This document shows positions 1 to 9,942 of a DNA stretch of 33,093 nt, one piece after another. This DNA is from an uncultured Nocardioidaceae bacterium (GTDB lineage: Bacteria; Actinomycetota; Actinomycetes; Propionibacteriales; Nocardioidaceae). Within the stretch, counting starts at the first letter, position 1. Each line of letters begins with the position of its first letter. The notes beneath the pieces were generated by a model. That model saw only the letters and a list, made by a program, of their open reading frames with translations, had not been told where the DNA came from and made no database searches. The DNA is taken from assembly GCA_902805845.1 (NCBI GenBank), contig CADCUI010000049.1:1-33093 (forward strand), in the 5' to 3' direction. A program made the translations under genes and the position numbers.

Positions 1-69
1 GTCTACGAGGCCGAGGCCGCCGCCCTCAACGCGACGCCCACCTCCGACATGCCCGGGCTGCTGCGATGA
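1..69 (+). CDS. nuoB: NADH-quinone oxidoreductase subunit B, C-terminal end only
   Basis: Only the last 22 codons and the TGA stop lie in the window; frame 1 ends in [10 protein letters not shown]. The call rests on position (immediately before nuoC, with an ATGA overlap) and on the resemblance of this ending to the C-terminus of actinobacterial NuoB, the subunit carrying cluster N2 next to the quinone site. The cysteine motifs lie upstream of the window and cannot be checked. Confidence 0.75.
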   Translation, partial: VYEAEAAALNATPTSDMPGLLR

Positions 70-842
70 GCCCTGAGGACGGCCCCAAGGCGCCGGGTGA
101 GTTCGACGAGGTCACCCCGGGCACCGAGGACGACTCCACCGACAAGATGCCGGAGAACACCCTCCCGGTGACCCCCGAGGCGCTGAGTCCCGAGGTGATC
201 GACCGGCGCCAGGGCATGTTCGGTGTGCAGGGCTCGGGTGACACCTCCGGGTACGCCGGCGTCGTCCGCCCGGTCACCATGCCCGGCGGGACCCCGCCGC
301 CGTACGGCGGTTGGTTCGACGAGGTGGCCACCGGACTGGAGTCGGCACTCGGCCGCGACCAGATGAGGGGCGCGATCGAGAAGGTCGTCGTCCACCGTGG
401 CGAGATCACCTTCTTCGTGCGCCGATCCAGCCTGCTCGCCGTAGCGGAGAACCTCCGCAACGACCCGGCGCTCCGCTTCGAGTTCTGCTCGGGCGTGTCC
501 GGTGTCCACTACCCCGGTGACCGGGGACGCGAGCTGCACGCGGTCTACCACCTGCTCTCGATGACCCACAACCGCCGGATCCGGCTCGAGGTGACCTGCC
601 CCGACGCCGACCCACACATCCCCTCGGTCGTCTCGGTGTACCCGACCAACGACTGGCACGAGCGCGAGACCTACGACTTCTTCGGCATCATCTTCGACGG
701 GCACCCCGCGCTGACGCGGATCGAGATGCCGGACGACTGGCCCGGCCACCCCCAGCGGAAGGACTACCCGCTCGGCGGGATCCCCGTGGAGTACAAGGGC
801 GCCACCATCCCGCCGCCGGACCAGCGGAGGTCCTACACCTGA
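66..842 (+). CDS. nuoC: NADH-quinone oxidoreductase subunit C (30 kDa)
   Basis: This is a peripheral-arm subunit of complex I that packs against NuoD and helps form the quinone-reaction module. The 258-residue product carries the family signature [16 protein letters not shown] near residue 199, running into the conserved R-K-D-Y-P-L-G-G element near 232-238. About 90 N-terminal residues are polar and proline-rich, longer than in single-domain NuoC of enterobacteria, and look disordered. The ATG overlaps the nuoB stop as ATGA, and the stop overlaps the nuoD start as TGATG, so translation is probably coupled on both sides. NuoC and NuoD are separate genes here rather than fused. Confidence 0.95.
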   Translation: MSPEDGPKAPGEFDEVTPGTEDDSTDKMPENTLPVTPEALSPEVIDRRQGMFGVQGSGDTSGYAGVVRPVTMPGGTPPPYGGWFDEVATGLESALGRDQMRGAIEKVVVHRGEITFFVRRSSLLAVAENLRNDPALRFEFCSGVSGVHYPGDRGRELHAVYHLLSMTHNRRIRLEVTCPDADPHIPSVVSVYPTNDWHERETYDFFGIIFDGHPALTRIEMPDDWPGHPQRKDYPLGGIPVEYKGATIPPPDQRRSYT

Positions 843-2203
843 TGAGCACTTCGATGGGCACCCCGACAGACCCCTACGCTCCGCAGGCCGGGGTCTCGGA
901 CACCACGAGCGGCAAGGTCTTCACGGTCACCGGCCAGGACTGGGACACCGTCGTCTCCGGCGTCGCCGAGGAGAACGAGGAGCGGGTCGTGGTCAACATG
1001 GGCCCGCAGCACCCCTCCACCCACGGCGTGCTTCGGCTGATCCTGGAGCTCGAGGGGGAGACCGTCACCGAGGCCCGCGCAGGGATCGGCTACCTGCACA
1101 CCGGCATCGAGAAGAACATGGAGTTCCGCAACTGGGTGCAGGGAGTCACCTTCTGCACCCGGATGGACTACCTGTCACCGTTCTACAACGAGGCCACCTA
1201 CTCGCTGGGCGTCGAGCGGCTGCTCGACGTGGAGGACAAGATCCCCGAGAAGGCCACCGTGATGCGGGTGCTCCTGATGGAGCTGAACCGGATCTCCTCC
1301 CACCTGGTGGCGATCGCGACCGGCGGGATGGAGATCGGCGCGCTGACGGTGATGACGATCGGCTTCCGCGAGCGCGAGCTGGTGCTCGACCTCTTCGAGC
1401 TGATCACCGGACTCCGGATGAACCACGCCTTCATCCGGCCGGGCGGTGTTGCCCAGGACATGCCGCCGGGCGCGCTCGACGAGATCCGGGACTTCGTGGC
1501 ACTGATGCGGAAGCGGCTTCCCGAGTACGCCGACCTCTGCAACGCGAACCCGATCTTCAGGGCACGGCTGGAGGGGGTGGGCCACCTGGACCTGTCCGGC
1601 TGCCTGGCACTCGGCATGTCAGGGCCGGTGCTGCGTTCCACCGGGTACGCCTGGGACCTGCGCAAGACCCAGCCTTACTGCGGCTACGAGGACTACGACT
1701 TCGAGGTGATCACCCGCGACAGCGCCGACGCCTACGGACGGTTCCGGATCCGCGTCGACGAGATGTGGGAGTCGCTGAAGATCGTCGAGCAGTGCGCCGA
1801 TCGGCTTGCCGGCCTCGAGGGAGCGCCGGTGATGATCGCGGACAAGAAGATCGCCTGGCCGAGCCAGCTCGCGATCGGGCACGACGGGATGGGCAACAGC
1901 CTCGACCACATCCGGCACATCATGGGTGAGTCGATGGAGGCGCTGATCCACCACTTCAAGCTGGTCACCGAAGGCTTCCGGGTGCCCGCCGGGCAGGCCT
2001 ACGTCCCAGTCGAGTCGCCCCGCGGGGAGCTCGGCGCCCACGTGGTCTCCGACGGAGGCACCCGGCCCTTCCGCGCCCACTTCCGCGACCCGTCGTTCAC
2101 GAACCTGCAGGCCACCTCCGTGATGAGCGAGGGCGGCATGGTCGCCGACGTGATCGTCGCGATCGCCTCGATCGACCCGGTGATGGGAGGTGTGGACCGG
2201 TGA
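842..2203 (+). CDS. nuoD: NADH-quinone oxidoreductase subunit D (49 kDa)
   Basis: NuoD forms the quinone-binding pocket of complex I with NuoB. The 453-residue product has the conserved [10 protein letters not shown] loop at about residues 53-62, whose histidines line the quinone cavity, and ends in the family-typical D-P-V-M-G-G-V-D-R. The whole [NiFe]-hydrogenase-derived large-subunit fold is present without a break. The first 45 or so residues are a polar extension. The ATG at 842 shares one base with the nuoC stop; an in-frame ATG 12 bp further on is an alternative start. The stop overlaps the GTG of nuoE. Confidence 0.96.
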   Translation: MSTSMGTPTDPYAPQAGVSDTTSGKVFTVTGQDWDTVVSGVAEENEERVVVNMGPQHPSTHGVLRLILELEGETVTEARAGIGYLHTGIEKNMEFRNWVQGVTFCTRMDYLSPFYNEATYSLGVERLLDVEDKIPEKATVMRVLLMELNRISSHLVAIATGGMEIGALTVMTIGFRERELVLDLFELITGLRMNHAFIRPGGVAQDMPPGALDEIRDFVALMRKRLPEYADLCNANPIFRARLEGVGHLDLSGCLALGMSGPVLRSTGYAWDLRKTQPYCGYEDYDFEVITRDSADAYGRFRIRVDEMWESLKIVEQCADRLAGLEGAPVMIADKKIAWPSQLAIGHDGMGNSLDHIRHIMGESMEALIHHFKLVTEGFRVPAGQAYVPVESPRGELGAHVVSDGGTRPFRAHFRDPSFTNLQATSVMSEGGMVADVIVAIASIDPVMGGVDR

Positions 2204-3057
2204 CAGAGGCCGTGGACGGCGCGCGCTTCGACGAGAAGACCTATGCCGAACTGCAGGAGATCGTGGCGCGGTACCCGCAGCCTCGCTCGGCGCTGCTGCC
2301 GATGCTTCACCTGGTGCAGAGCGTCGAAGGGCGGGTCACCGCACGCGGGATCGAGACCTGCGCGTCGATCCTGGGGATCTCCGCCGCCGACGTCTCCGGC
2401 GTGGCGACCTTCTACACGATGTACAAGCGCCGCCCGGTCGGCGACTACCACGTCGGGGTCTGCACGAACACGCTGTGCGCGGTGATGGGGGGCGACGAGA
2501 TCTTCGAGCGGCTCAAGGACCACCTCGGCGTCGGGAACGACGAGACGACCGCGGACGAGGGCACCGGCAAGACCATCACGCTGGAGCACCTCGAGTGCAA
2601 CGCCGCCTGCGACTACGCGCCGGTGATGATGGTGAACTGGGAGTTCATGGACAACATGACGCCCGGGTCGGCCACCGATCTCGTCGACGACCTGCGAGCG
2701 GGCAAGCAGGTGCGTTCGACGCGCGGGCCTCGGGTGTGCTCCTGGCGGGAGGCGGAGCGGATCCTCGCCGGCTTCCCCGACGACCGTGCCGACGAGGGGC
2801 CGGCCGGCGGGCCGCCGACGATGTTGGGTCTCCAGATCGCCCGCGAGAACGGCTGGACGGCGCCTGACCCACAGCGGCAGCCGCAGCCGGGACAGGACGC
2901 GGCAGAGCAGCGCGAGCCGGGTCCGACCCAGAAGCAGGCAACCGAGGACGCCGGCACTCCCGAGGCGGAGGGCGATGTCGCCGTGGATGAGGCGCCGGTC
3001 GAACGCAAGGGCGGCAAGGGGTCGGCGGAGGCCGACGGGAAGGACGCGAGCAGGTGA
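2200..3057 (+). CDS. nuoE: NADH-quinone oxidoreductase subunit E (24 kDa)
   Basis: NuoE is a thioredoxin-like [2Fe-2S] subunit of the NADH dehydrogenase module and holds cluster N1a beside NuoF. The four ligands are visible as C88 and C93 (C-T-N-T-L-C) and C133 and C137 (C-N-A-A-C). The N-terminal helical bundle includes the ATFYTMY motif. The core ends near residue 215. The remaining 70 residues are rich in Q, E, P, G and K and should be disordered; E. coli NuoE is about 166 residues. GTG start and stop overlap nuoD and nuoF by 4 bp. Confidence 0.95.
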   Translation: MTEAVDGARFDEKTYAELQEIVARYPQPRSALLPMLHLVQSVEGRVTARGIETCASILGISAADVSGVATFYTMYKRRPVGDYHVGVCTNTLCAVMGGDEIFERLKDHLGVGNDETTADEGTGKTITLEHLECNAACDYAPVMMVNWEFMDNMTPGSATDLVDDLRAGKQVRSTRGPRVCSWREAERILAGFPDDRADEGPAGGPPTMLGLQIARENGWTAPDPQRQPQPGQDAAEQREPGPTQKQATEDAGTPEAEGDVAVDEAPVERKGGKGSAEADGKDASR

Positions 3058-4379
3058 CCGACACGTTGACGCCGGTGCTCTCCGACACCTGGGACGCGCA
3101 GCGCCCGTGGACGCTGCCGGCGTACCGGGACGCCGGGGGGTACCAAGCCCTCGACACCGCTCTCGAGATGGAGCCGAGCGCGGTCATCGACCTCGTCAAG
3201 GAGTCCGGGCTGCGCGGGCGCGGTGGTGCCGGCTTCCCGACCGGGATGAAGTGGGGGTTCATCCCGCAGGACCCGGAGAAGTCCGGAGGCGACAAGCCGA
3301 AGTACCTCGTGGTGAACGCCGACGAGTCCGAGCCGGGGACCTGCAAGGACATCCCGCTGATGATGGCGAACCCGCACGTGCTCGTCGAAGGGGTGATCAT
3401 CTCCTCGTACGCGATCCGGGCCAACCATGCCTTCATCTACGTCCGAGGTGAGGTGCTGCACGTCGTACGCCGACTGCAGCAGGCCGTCCGGGAGGCCTAC
3501 CGTGCCGGCCACCTCGGGACGGACATCCACGGCAGCGGCTACGACCTCCAGGTGACCGTGCACGCCGGCGCCGGCGCCTACATCTGCGGTGAGGAGACCG
3601 CGCTTCTCGACTCGCTCGAAGGCCTGCGAGGGCAGCCGCGCCTGCGACCGCCGTTCCCCGCCGTCGCCGGGCTGTACGCCGCCCCGACGGTGATCAACAA
3701 CGTGGAGAGCATCGCGAGCGTGGTGCCGATCGTGAAGAACGGGGCGGAGTGGTTCGCCAGCATGGGCACCGAGAAGAGCAAGGGCATGACGCTCTACTCG
3801 CTGTCGGGACACGTGGCGCGCCCAGGACAGTTCGAGGCCCCGCTCGGGGTGACCCTGCGCCAGCTTCTCGACCTCGCAGGAGGTGTGCGAGCAGGGCATC
3901 GGCTCAAGTTCTGGACGCCCGGCGGCTCGTCGACGCCGATCCTCACCGACGAGCATCTCGACGTGCCCCTCGACTACGAGGCGGTCGGCGCCGCGGGGTC
4001 GATGCTCGGCACCAAGGCGCTGCAGATCTTCGACGAGACGACCTGTGTCGTGCGTGCGGTGCTGCGGTGGACCGAGTTCTACAAGCACGAGTCGTGCGGC
4101 AAGTGCACCCCGTGCCGCGAAGGGACCTGGTGGCTGGTGCAGACACTGGCCCGCCTCGAGGCCGGGCGAGGCAGCGAGCAGGACCTCGAGACGCTGCTCG
4201 ACCAGTGCGACAACATCCTCGGCCGTGCGTTCTGCGCGCTCGGTGACGGCGCGACCAGCCCGATCACCTCGTCGATCCAGTACTTCCGCGGCGAGTACCT
4301 CGCCCACCTCGAGCAGGGTGGCTGCCCCTTCGACCCGGCGGCATCGACGCTCTTCGCGCGCGAGGCGGCGATGGCATGA
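3054..4379 (+). CDS. nuoF: NADH-quinone oxidoreductase subunit F (51 kDa; FMN, NADH site)
   Basis: NuoF binds NADH and FMN and carries cluster N3, the entry point for electrons. In the 441-residue product the nucleotide/FMN-binding glycine loop GRGGAG is at 55-60, NADESEPGT at 88-96 and CGEET at 178-182. The N3 cysteines are C348, C351 and C354 (C-G-K-C-T-P-C) plus C394 (F-C-A-L-G-D). Length and motif spacing are normal. The GTG start overlaps the nuoE stop by 4 bp, and its TGA overlaps the nuoG ATG by 4 bp. Confidence 0.97.
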   Translation: MTDTLTPVLSDTWDAQRPWTLPAYRDAGGYQALDTALEMEPSAVIDLVKESGLRGRGGAGFPTGMKWGFIPQDPEKSGGDKPKYLVVNADESEPGTCKDIPLMMANPHVLVEGVIISSYAIRANHAFIYVRGEVLHVVRRLQQAVREAYRAGHLGTDIHGSGYDLQVTVHAGAGAYICGEETALLDSLEGLRGQPRLRPPFPAVAGLYAAPTVINNVESIASVVPIVKNGAEWFASMGTEKSKGMTLYSLSGHVARPGQFEAPLGVTLRQLLDLAGGVRAGHRLKFWTPGGSSTPILTDEHLDVPLDYEAVGAAGSMLGTKALQIFDETTCVVRAVLRWTEFYKHESCGKCTPCREGTWWLVQTLARLEAGRGSEQDLETLLDQCDNILGRAFCALGDGATSPITSSIQYFRGEYLAHLEQGGCPFDPAASTLFAREAAMA

Positions 4380-6883
4380 GCAGCGCCGTCTCGGATGTGT
4401 CTGCTCCTCCGTCCACCAGGGAAGACCTGGTCACGCTCAGCATCGACGGCGTCGAGGTGTCGGTCCCGAAGGAGACCCTGGTGATCCGCGCGGCCGAGCA
4501 GATCGGCGTGCAGATCCCGCGGTTCTGCGACCACCCGCTCCTGGAGCCGGTAGGAGCCTGTCGGCAGTGCCTGGTCGAGGTGGTCGACGCCGGCAACGGC
4601 CGGCCGATCCCCAAGCCGCAGGCGTCGTGCACGCTGACGGTGGCCGAGGGAATGGTGGTGAAGACCCAGGCCAGCTCCCCGGTCGCCGACAAGGCCCAGC
4701 AGGGCATCATGGAGTTCCTGCTGGTCAACCACCCGCTCGACTGCCCGGTCTGTGACAAGGGCGGTGAGTGCCCGCTGCAGAACCAGGCGATGTCCAACGG
4801 CCGCGGCGAGACCAGGTTCGTCGAGCACAAGCGCACCTTTCCGAAGCCGATCAACATCTCCGCCCAGGTCCTCCTCGACCGCGAACGCTGTGTGCTCTGC
4901 GCTCGTTGCACCCGCTTCTCCGAGCAGATCGCTGGGGACCCGTTCATCGCGTTGATCGAACGCGGGGCCTTGCAGCAGGTCGGCATCTACGAGAAGGAGC
5001 CGTTCGAGTCGTACTTCTCCGGCAACACCATCCAGATCTGTCCCGTGGGGGCACTGACCTCGGCGTCGTACCGCTTCCGCGCGCGACCCTTCGACCTGGT
5101 GTCCACCCCTTCGGTGTGTGAGCACTGCGCCTCCGGGTGTGCCCTGCGCACCGACCACCGCCGCGGCAAGGTCACCCGCCGGCTCGCCGGTTTCGACCCC
5201 GACGTCAACGAGGAGTGGAACTGCGACAAGGGCCGGTTCGGCTTCACGTACTCCCGCCAGGACGATCGGCTGACCCATCCGCTGGTCCGGGACGAGGAGG
5301 ACGGCGAGCTACGTCCGGCGTCGTGGATCGAGGCGTTCGCGGTGGCCGCTCGCGGCCTGCGGGCGGTGGACGGTTCGGTGGGGGTGCTCACCGGGGGCCG
5401 ACTCACGACCGAGGACGCCTACGCCTACTCGAAGTTCGCGAGGGTCGCGCTCCACACCAACGACATCGACTTCCGCGCTCGCCCCCATTCGAGGGAGGAG
5501 GCGGACTTCCTCGCCTCGTCGGTCGTCGCCCGGTTCCGGGAGGTCACCTACGCCGACCTCGAGCGTGCTCGCAAGGTGGTGCTGGTCGGGTTCGAACCCG
5601 AGGACGAGTCCCCGATCGTGTTCCTGCGCCTGCGCAAGGCGACCCGCAGACAGACCCGGGTGTACTCGGTGGCGCCGTTCACCTCGCGTGGCCTGGACAA
5701 GATGCGCGGCACCCTGCTGCGGGCTGCTCCCGGCGAGGAGCCGTCGGTGATCGAGGACCTTGGCCGCGGTGGCCAGGGCGCGCTCGGCTCGACGCTCGAC
5801 AGTGGCGACGTGATCCTCGTGGGGGAGCGGATGGCGACGGTGCCGGGTGCGCTGTCCGCGCTTGCCTCGCTGGCGGGTACGACGGGGGCGCGACTGGCCT
5901 GGGTGCCTCGGCGTGCGGGGGACCGGGGCGCACTCGAGGCGGGCTGCCTGCCCACCCTCTTGCCCGGTGGCCGGCCGGTCTCCGACGTGACCGCCCGGGT
6001 GGACGCCGCGGCAGCCTGGGGAGTCTCGACGTTGCCGGACCGCCCCGGTCGGGACACCGGCGAGATGGTCCGTGCCGCCGCCGCGGGCGACCTACGCGCG
6101 CTCCTCGTCGCCGGTGTGGAGCTCAGGGACCTGCCGGACCCGGCCCTGGCGAAGGCCGCCGTGGAGACCGCTCAGTTCGTGGTCAGCCTGGAGGTCCGCG
6201 CCAGTGAGGTGAGCGAGGTCGCCGACGTCGTGCTGCCCGTTGCCCCGGTCACCGAGAAGGCCGGGAGCTTCGCCGACTGGGAGGGGCGCGTCCGACCCTT
6301 CGACAACGTGCTCCGGCTGCCCGGCTCGCTGCCCGACCTGCGGATCCTCGCTGGGATCGCGGAGGAGATGGGCGTGCATCTCGGCTTCCGCACCGTCGAG
6401 GAGGCCCGTCGGGAGATGAGCGACTTCGGTCCCTGGGACGGGGAGCGGCTCCCGGCCCCGGCCGTCTCGCCCAGCCCCGGCGACCAGACCGCCGCGAGCA
6501 CGTCTGCGCCCGTGTCCAGTGCGTCCGGCGCGTCCAGCGTGTCCAGCGTGTCCGGTGCGGGAGTCCCGCTGACGGCGAGGCTCGCCACCTGGAAGCTGCT
6601 CATCGACGACGGGCGGATGCTCGATGGCGAGCCCTACCTCAAGGCGACGGCACGTGCTGCGACGGCGCTGGTCTCGGCAGGGACACTCGCCCGGCTGCAG
6701 CTGAATGCGGGTGAGCCGGTCACGATCCGCAAGGGGGATCGGTGGGTGCGGTACCTGGTGACGGCTGCCGACCTGCCGGACGACGTGGTCTGGGCACCCG
6801 CGAGCTCCGGCGGCGTCTCGCTGCTGGGTGACCTCGGAGCAGACTCCGGCGACGTGGTGCAGCTCGAGGGAGGACGGCCATGA
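4376..6883 (+). CDS. nuoG: NADH-quinone oxidoreductase subunit G (75 kDa Fe-S subunit)
   Basis: NuoG conducts electrons from NuoF towards NuoI. All cluster ligands are visible in the 835-residue product: [2Fe-2S] N1b at C51, C62, C65 and C85; N5 at H119, C123, C126 and C132; N4 at C172, C175, C178 and C222. The extra off-path cluster N7, found only in some bacteria, is present as C248, C251, C255 and C283. A molybdopterin-oxidoreductase-like domain without evident catalytic residues follows. A Ser/Ala/Val-rich linker encoded by a 9-bp repeat lies near residues 713-727, before the C-terminal domain. ATGA overlaps occur at both ends. Confidence 0.96.
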   Translation: MSSAVSDVSAPPSTREDLVTLSIDGVEVSVPKETLVIRAAEQIGVQIPRFCDHPLLEPVGACRQCLVEVVDAGNGRPIPKPQASCTLTVAEGMVVKTQASSPVADKAQQGIMEFLLVNHPLDCPVCDKGGECPLQNQAMSNGRGETRFVEHKRTFPKPINISAQVLLDRERCVLCARCTRFSEQIAGDPFIALIERGALQQVGIYEKEPFESYFSGNTIQICPVGALTSASYRFRARPFDLVSTPSVCEHCASGCALRTDHRRGKVTRRLAGFDPDVNEEWNCDKGRFGFTYSRQDDRLTHPLVRDEEDGELRPASWIEAFAVAARGLRAVDGSVGVLTGGRLTTEDAYAYSKFARVALHTNDIDFRARPHSREEADFLASSVVARFREVTYADLERARKVVLVGFEPEDESPIVFLRLRKATRRQTRVYSVAPFTSRGLDKMRGTLLRAAPGEEPSVIEDLGRGGQGALGSTLDSGDVILVGERMATVPGALSALASLAGTTGARLAWVPRRAGDRGALEAGCLPTLLPGGRPVSDVTARVDAAAAWGVSTLPDRPGRDTGEMVRAAAAGDLRALLVAGVELRDLPDPALAKAAVETAQFVVSLEVRASEVSEVADVVLPVAPVTEKAGSFADWEGRVRPFDNVLRLPGSLPDLRILAGIAEEMGVHLGFRTVEEARREMSDFGPWDGERLPAPAVSPSPGDQTAASTSAPVSSASGASSVSSVSGAGVPLTARLATWKLLIDDGRMLDGEPYLKATARAATALVSAGTLARLQLNAGEPVTIRKGDRWVRYLVTAADLPDDVVWAPASSGGVSLLGDLGADSGDVVQLEGGRP
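6512..6556 (+). repeat. Five imperfect 9-bp tandem repeats inside nuoG
   Basis: Five consecutive 9-mers read GTGTCCAGT, GCGTCCGGC, GCGTCCAGC, GTGTCCAGC and GTGTCCGGT. They stay in frame and encode Val/Ala-Ser-Ser/Gly triplets in the interdomain linker of NuoG. Units differ at only a few positions, so slippage could change copy number without breaking the frame. Confidence 0.85.
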
Positions 6884-8172
6884 CCGGGTCAACGACGATT
6901 CTCGCCTCCGAGGACCTGTCCGCGTTCGGGCAGGACCCATGGTGGCTGGTGATGATCAAGGCCGTGCTGATCTTCGTGGTCCTGGTGCTGCTGACGCTGT
7001 TCAACATCTGGTTCGAGCGGCGCGTCGTGGCCCGGATGCAGCACCGGCCCGGCCCGAACGTGCACGGCCCGTTCGGGCTGCTGCAGAGCCTCGCCGACGG
7101 CGTCAAGCTGGCGTTGAAGGAGGACATCATCCCCAAGGCGGCCGACAAGGTCGTCTACCTGCTGGCACCGGTGGTAGCGGTCATCCCCGCATTCCTCGCT
7201 TTCGCGGTGATCCCGTTCGGGCCGGTGGTCGACGTCCCGTTCACCGACCGGGTGACCCCGCTGCAGCTGACCGACATGCCGGTGGCGGTGCTGTTCATCC
7301 TGGCGATCGCCTCGATCGGCATCTACGGCATCGTGCTCGGCGGTTGGTCCTCGGGATCCACGTACTCGCTTCTCGGCGGCCTGCGCAGCTCCGCGCAGAT
7401 GATCTCCTACGAGGTCGCGATGGGGCTGGCGCTGGTGGCGGTGTTCCTGTACGCCGGCTCGATGTCGACCTCGGAGATCGTCCGAGCGCAGGAAGAGCTG
7501 TGGTTCGGTCTGATTCTGATCCCGTCCTTCGTGATCTACATGATCGCGATGGTCGGTGAGACCAACCGCGCGCCCTTCGACCTTCCCGAGGCCGAGGGTG
7601 AGCTGGTGGGCGGCTTCCACACCGAGTACAGCTCGCTGAAGTTCGCGTTGTTCTACCTCGCCGAGTACATCAACATGGCCACGGTCTCGGCCCTGGCCAC
7701 GACCTTGTTCCTCGGCGGCTGGCAGGCGCCGTACCCGCTGGGCGGCCCGATCTGGGAGGGCGCCAACGAGGGCTTCTGGCCGGTGCTGTGGTTCCTCGGC
7801 AAGGTCGTCGCATTCATCTTCGTCTTCATCTGGCTGCGCGGCACCCTGCCCCGGCTGCGCTACGACCAGTTCATGCGGTTCGGCTGGAAGCGGCTGATCC
7901 CGATCGCGCTGGTCTGGATCGTCGCCGTGGCGACAATCCGATCGATCAGTACCAGTGACGGCTTCGACCGCACCTACCTGCTGGCTGCCATCGCCGTGAT
8001 CGCGGTCCTCTTCGTCGGCCTGTTCTTCTTCGGCAGCGACGAGGAGGCGGCCGAGGAACCAGCGGCGGACGTCGGAGCCGATGCGGACGGTCATGACTTC
8101 GACGCGTTCGCCGGCGGCTACCCGGTCCCACCCATGTCGAGCGCGACGCCCACCCGCGCGAAGGAGCGATGA
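6880..8172 (+). CDS. nuoH: NADH-quinone oxidoreductase subunit H (membrane, quinone entry)
   Basis: NuoH anchors the peripheral arm to the membrane arm and helps form the quinone tunnel. The 430-residue product is a multi-pass membrane protein with the conserved [17 protein letters not shown] loop and the acidic loop [19 protein letters not shown], both near the quinone chamber. After the last membrane helix there is an acidic tail of about 50 residues ([10 protein letters not shown] and onward) absent from E. coli NuoH. The ATG overlaps the nuoG stop by 4 bp. The ribosome site for nuoI (AAGGAG, 8161-8166) lies within its last codons. Confidence 0.96.
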   Translation: MTGSTTILASEDLSAFGQDPWWLVMIKAVLIFVVLVLLTLFNIWFERRVVARMQHRPGPNVHGPFGLLQSLADGVKLALKEDIIPKAADKVVYLLAPVVAVIPAFLAFAVIPFGPVVDVPFTDRVTPLQLTDMPVAVLFILAIASIGIYGIVLGGWSSGSTYSLLGGLRSSAQMISYEVAMGLALVAVFLYAGSMSTSEIVRAQEELWFGLILIPSFVIYMIAMVGETNRAPFDLPEAEGELVGGFHTEYSSLKFALFYLAEYINMATVSALATTLFLGGWQAPYPLGGPIWEGANEGFWPVLWFLGKVVAFIFVFIWLRGTLPRLRYDQFMRFGWKRLIPIALVWIVAVATIRSISTSDGFDRTYLLAAIAVIAVLFVGLFFFGSDEEAAEEPAADVGADADGHDFDAFAGGYPVPPMSSATPTRAKER

Positions 8173-8178
8173 GCCGAG

Positions 8179-8736
8179 ATGCCCACCCTGAAGGAACAGT
8201 TCTGGGACCCGGTCGCCGGCTTCGGCGTGACCTTCCGGACCATGTTCAAGAAGACGGTGACCTACCAGTACCCGTTCGAGAAGCGTCCCACCGCCCCCCG
8301 CTTCCACGGACGCCACCAGCTCAACCGCTGGCCGGACGGGCTGGAGAAGTGCATCGGCTGCGAGCTCTGCGCATGGGCGTGCCCGGCGGACGCGATCTAC
8401 GTCGAGGGCGCGTCCAACACCGTCGATGCAAGGTACTCACCCGGGGAGCGCTACGGGAGCGTCTACCAGATCAACTATCTGCGCTGCATCCTGTGCGGGC
8501 TGTGCATCGAGGCCTGCCCGACGCGCGCACTGACGATGACCAACGAGTACGAGCTCGCGGACAACAACCGGGCCGACCTGATCTATGAGAAGAAGGACCT
8601 GCTGGCACCGCTGCTGCCGGGGATGGAGCAGCCGCCGCATCCGATGTACCTCGGTGACGACGAGACCGACTACTACCGTGGGTCGTTCAAGTCCAACCCT
8701 GCCGGCGACGCCGCCGCGGCGAGGGAGGCGACGTGA
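8179..8736 (+). CDS. nuoI: NADH-quinone oxidoreductase subunit I (2x[4Fe-4S])
   Basis: NuoI is an 8Fe ferredoxin-like subunit carrying N6a and N6b and passing electrons to N2 in NuoB. In 185 residues there are two C-x2-C-x2-C-x3-C-P motifs: C58, C61, C64, C68 and C103, C106, C109, C113. The amphipathic N-terminus suits membrane-surface attachment to NuoH. The gene follows nuoH after 6 bp; AAGGAG at 8161-8166 is its likely ribosome-binding site. The stop overlaps the nuoJ GTG. Confidence 0.97.
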   Translation: MPTLKEQFWDPVAGFGVTFRTMFKKTVTYQYPFEKRPTAPRFHGRHQLNRWPDGLEKCIGCELCAWACPADAIYVEGASNTVDARYSPGERYGSVYQINYLRCILCGLCIEACPTRALTMTNEYELADNNRADLIYEKKDLLAPLLPGMEQPPHPMYLGDDETDYYRGSFKSNPAGDAAAAREAT

Positions 8737-9629
8737 TCGGCTTCTGGATCCTTGCCCCGGTGATGGTGGCCGCGGCGCTCGGGGTGCTGTTCGCCCGCAA
8801 GGCTGTCCACGCCGCCTTGCTGCTCGCGGTGGTGATGATCGGGCTGGCGATCATGTACGCGATCCAGGACGCACCGTTCCTGTTCGCCGTGCAGATCATC
8901 GTCTACACGGGCGCGATCTTGATGCTGTTCCTGTTCGTGCTGATGCTCGTCGGCGTCGACGCCTCGGACTCGGTGGTGGAGACCATCAGGCGCCAGCGGG
9001 TCCTGTCGATCCTCGTCGGCGTGCTGTTCGGCGTGGTGCTCGCGCTGGGCGTGGCCCAGGTGTCGGTGGGTGCGGTGACCGGCCTGGACGGGGCGCAGCC
9101 CGAAGGCAACGTACCTGCCCTTGCGCAGCTGCTCTTCTCCCGCTACGTGTTCGCCTTCGAGGCGACCAGCGCGCTGCTGATCACTGCCGCGATCGGCGCC
9201 ATGGTGCTTGCCCACCGCGAACGGGTCGAACCGAAGGTGGGTCAGCCCGAGCGTGCCGCTCAGCGCATGCGCGAGTACGCCGAGCACGGCCGGTCGCTGA
9301 CCCCGATGCCCACCCCCGGTGTGTTCGCCCGGCACAACGCGGTCGACACACCCGCACTGCTGCCCGACGGCACCGCTGCCGAGGGCTCGGTCTCCCGGGT
9401 GCTGGTCGCTCGGGGGACCATCCGTTCCGCACCCGGCCTGGTCGACGACGTCGCCGTGGTCAGCGGCTCGGTCGGCGGACGCGAGGAGACCACCTCCGGA
9501 GTGAAGCCGGCCGAGGCGGGGGGAGGCCCGAGCGGGCCGATCGCCGGCGACCCCAGTAGCCTGCGGCCCGACGACGAGACCATCGACGAGCAGGGGCTCG
9601 GCGACCAGCGTCGAGGAGACCGCGGATGA
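8733..9629 (+). CDS. nuoJ: NADH-quinone oxidoreductase subunit J (membrane)
   Basis: NuoJ is a small membrane subunit between NuoH and NuoK/N. Roughly the first 160 of 298 residues hold five hydrophobic helices, including the conserved [19 protein letters not shown] segment. The rest is a hydrophilic tail of about 130 residues containing [20 protein letters not shown], then Gly/Ser/Asp-rich sequence. E. coli NuoJ is 184 residues; from memory, actinobacterial homologues share such a tail. GTG start and stop overlap nuoI and nuoK by 4 bp. Confidence 0.95.
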   Translation: MIGFWILAPVMVAAALGVLFARKAVHAALLLAVVMIGLAIMYAIQDAPFLFAVQIIVYTGAILMLFLFVLMLVGVDASDSVVETIRRQRVLSILVGVLFGVVLALGVAQVSVGAVTGLDGAQPEGNVPALAQLLFSRYVFAFEATSALLITAAIGAMVLAHRERVEPKVGQPERAAQRMREYAEHGRSLTPMPTPGVFARHNAVDTPALLPDGTAAEGSVSRVLVARGTIRSAPGLVDDVAVVSGSVGGREETTSGVKPAEAGGGPSGPIAGDPSSLRPDDETIDEQGLGDQRRGDRG

Positions 9630-9925
9630 GCGCCACACCTTTCCTGGTGCTGTCCGCCATCTTGTTCACCATCGGCTGCGTGGGCGTGCTCACCAGGCGC
9701 AACGCGATCGTGGTGTTCATGAGCGTCGAGCTGATGCTCAACGCCGCCAACCTGGCCCTGGTCACCTTCGCGCGTGTGCACGGCAACCTCGACGGCCAGA
9801 TAGCCGCCTTCTTCGTGATGGTGGTCGCCGCCGCCGAGGTCGTCGTCGGACTCGCGATCATCATGACGATCTTCCGCACCCGCCGCTCGGCCTCGGTCGA
9901 CGACGCAAGCCTCCTGAAGTACTAG
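9626..9925 (+). CDS. nuoK: NADH-quinone oxidoreductase subunit K (MrpC-like)
   Basis: NuoK is a three-helix membrane subunit related to MrpC antiporter subunits and takes part in proton translocation. The 99-residue length is exactly typical. The conserved glutamates of helices 2 and 3 are visible in [13 protein letters not shown] and [13 protein letters not shown]. The ATG overlaps the nuoJ stop by 4 bp; nuoL follows after 17 bp, the largest gap inside the nuo operon in this window. Confidence 0.96.
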   Translation: MSATPFLVLSAILFTIGCVGVLTRRNAIVVFMSVELMLNAANLALVTFARVHGNLDGQIAAFFVMVVAAAEVVVGLAIIMTIFRTRRSASVDDASLLKY

Positions 9926-9942
9926 GACGAGGAGCGAATCCG

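Noticed and set aside
2613-4307. 564-codon open frame on the - strand opposite nuoE/nuoF
   Set aside because: It is a shadow of high-GC coding sequence: low-complexity R/G/H/V-rich translation, no recognisable domain, and the + strand genes have complete cofactor motifs.
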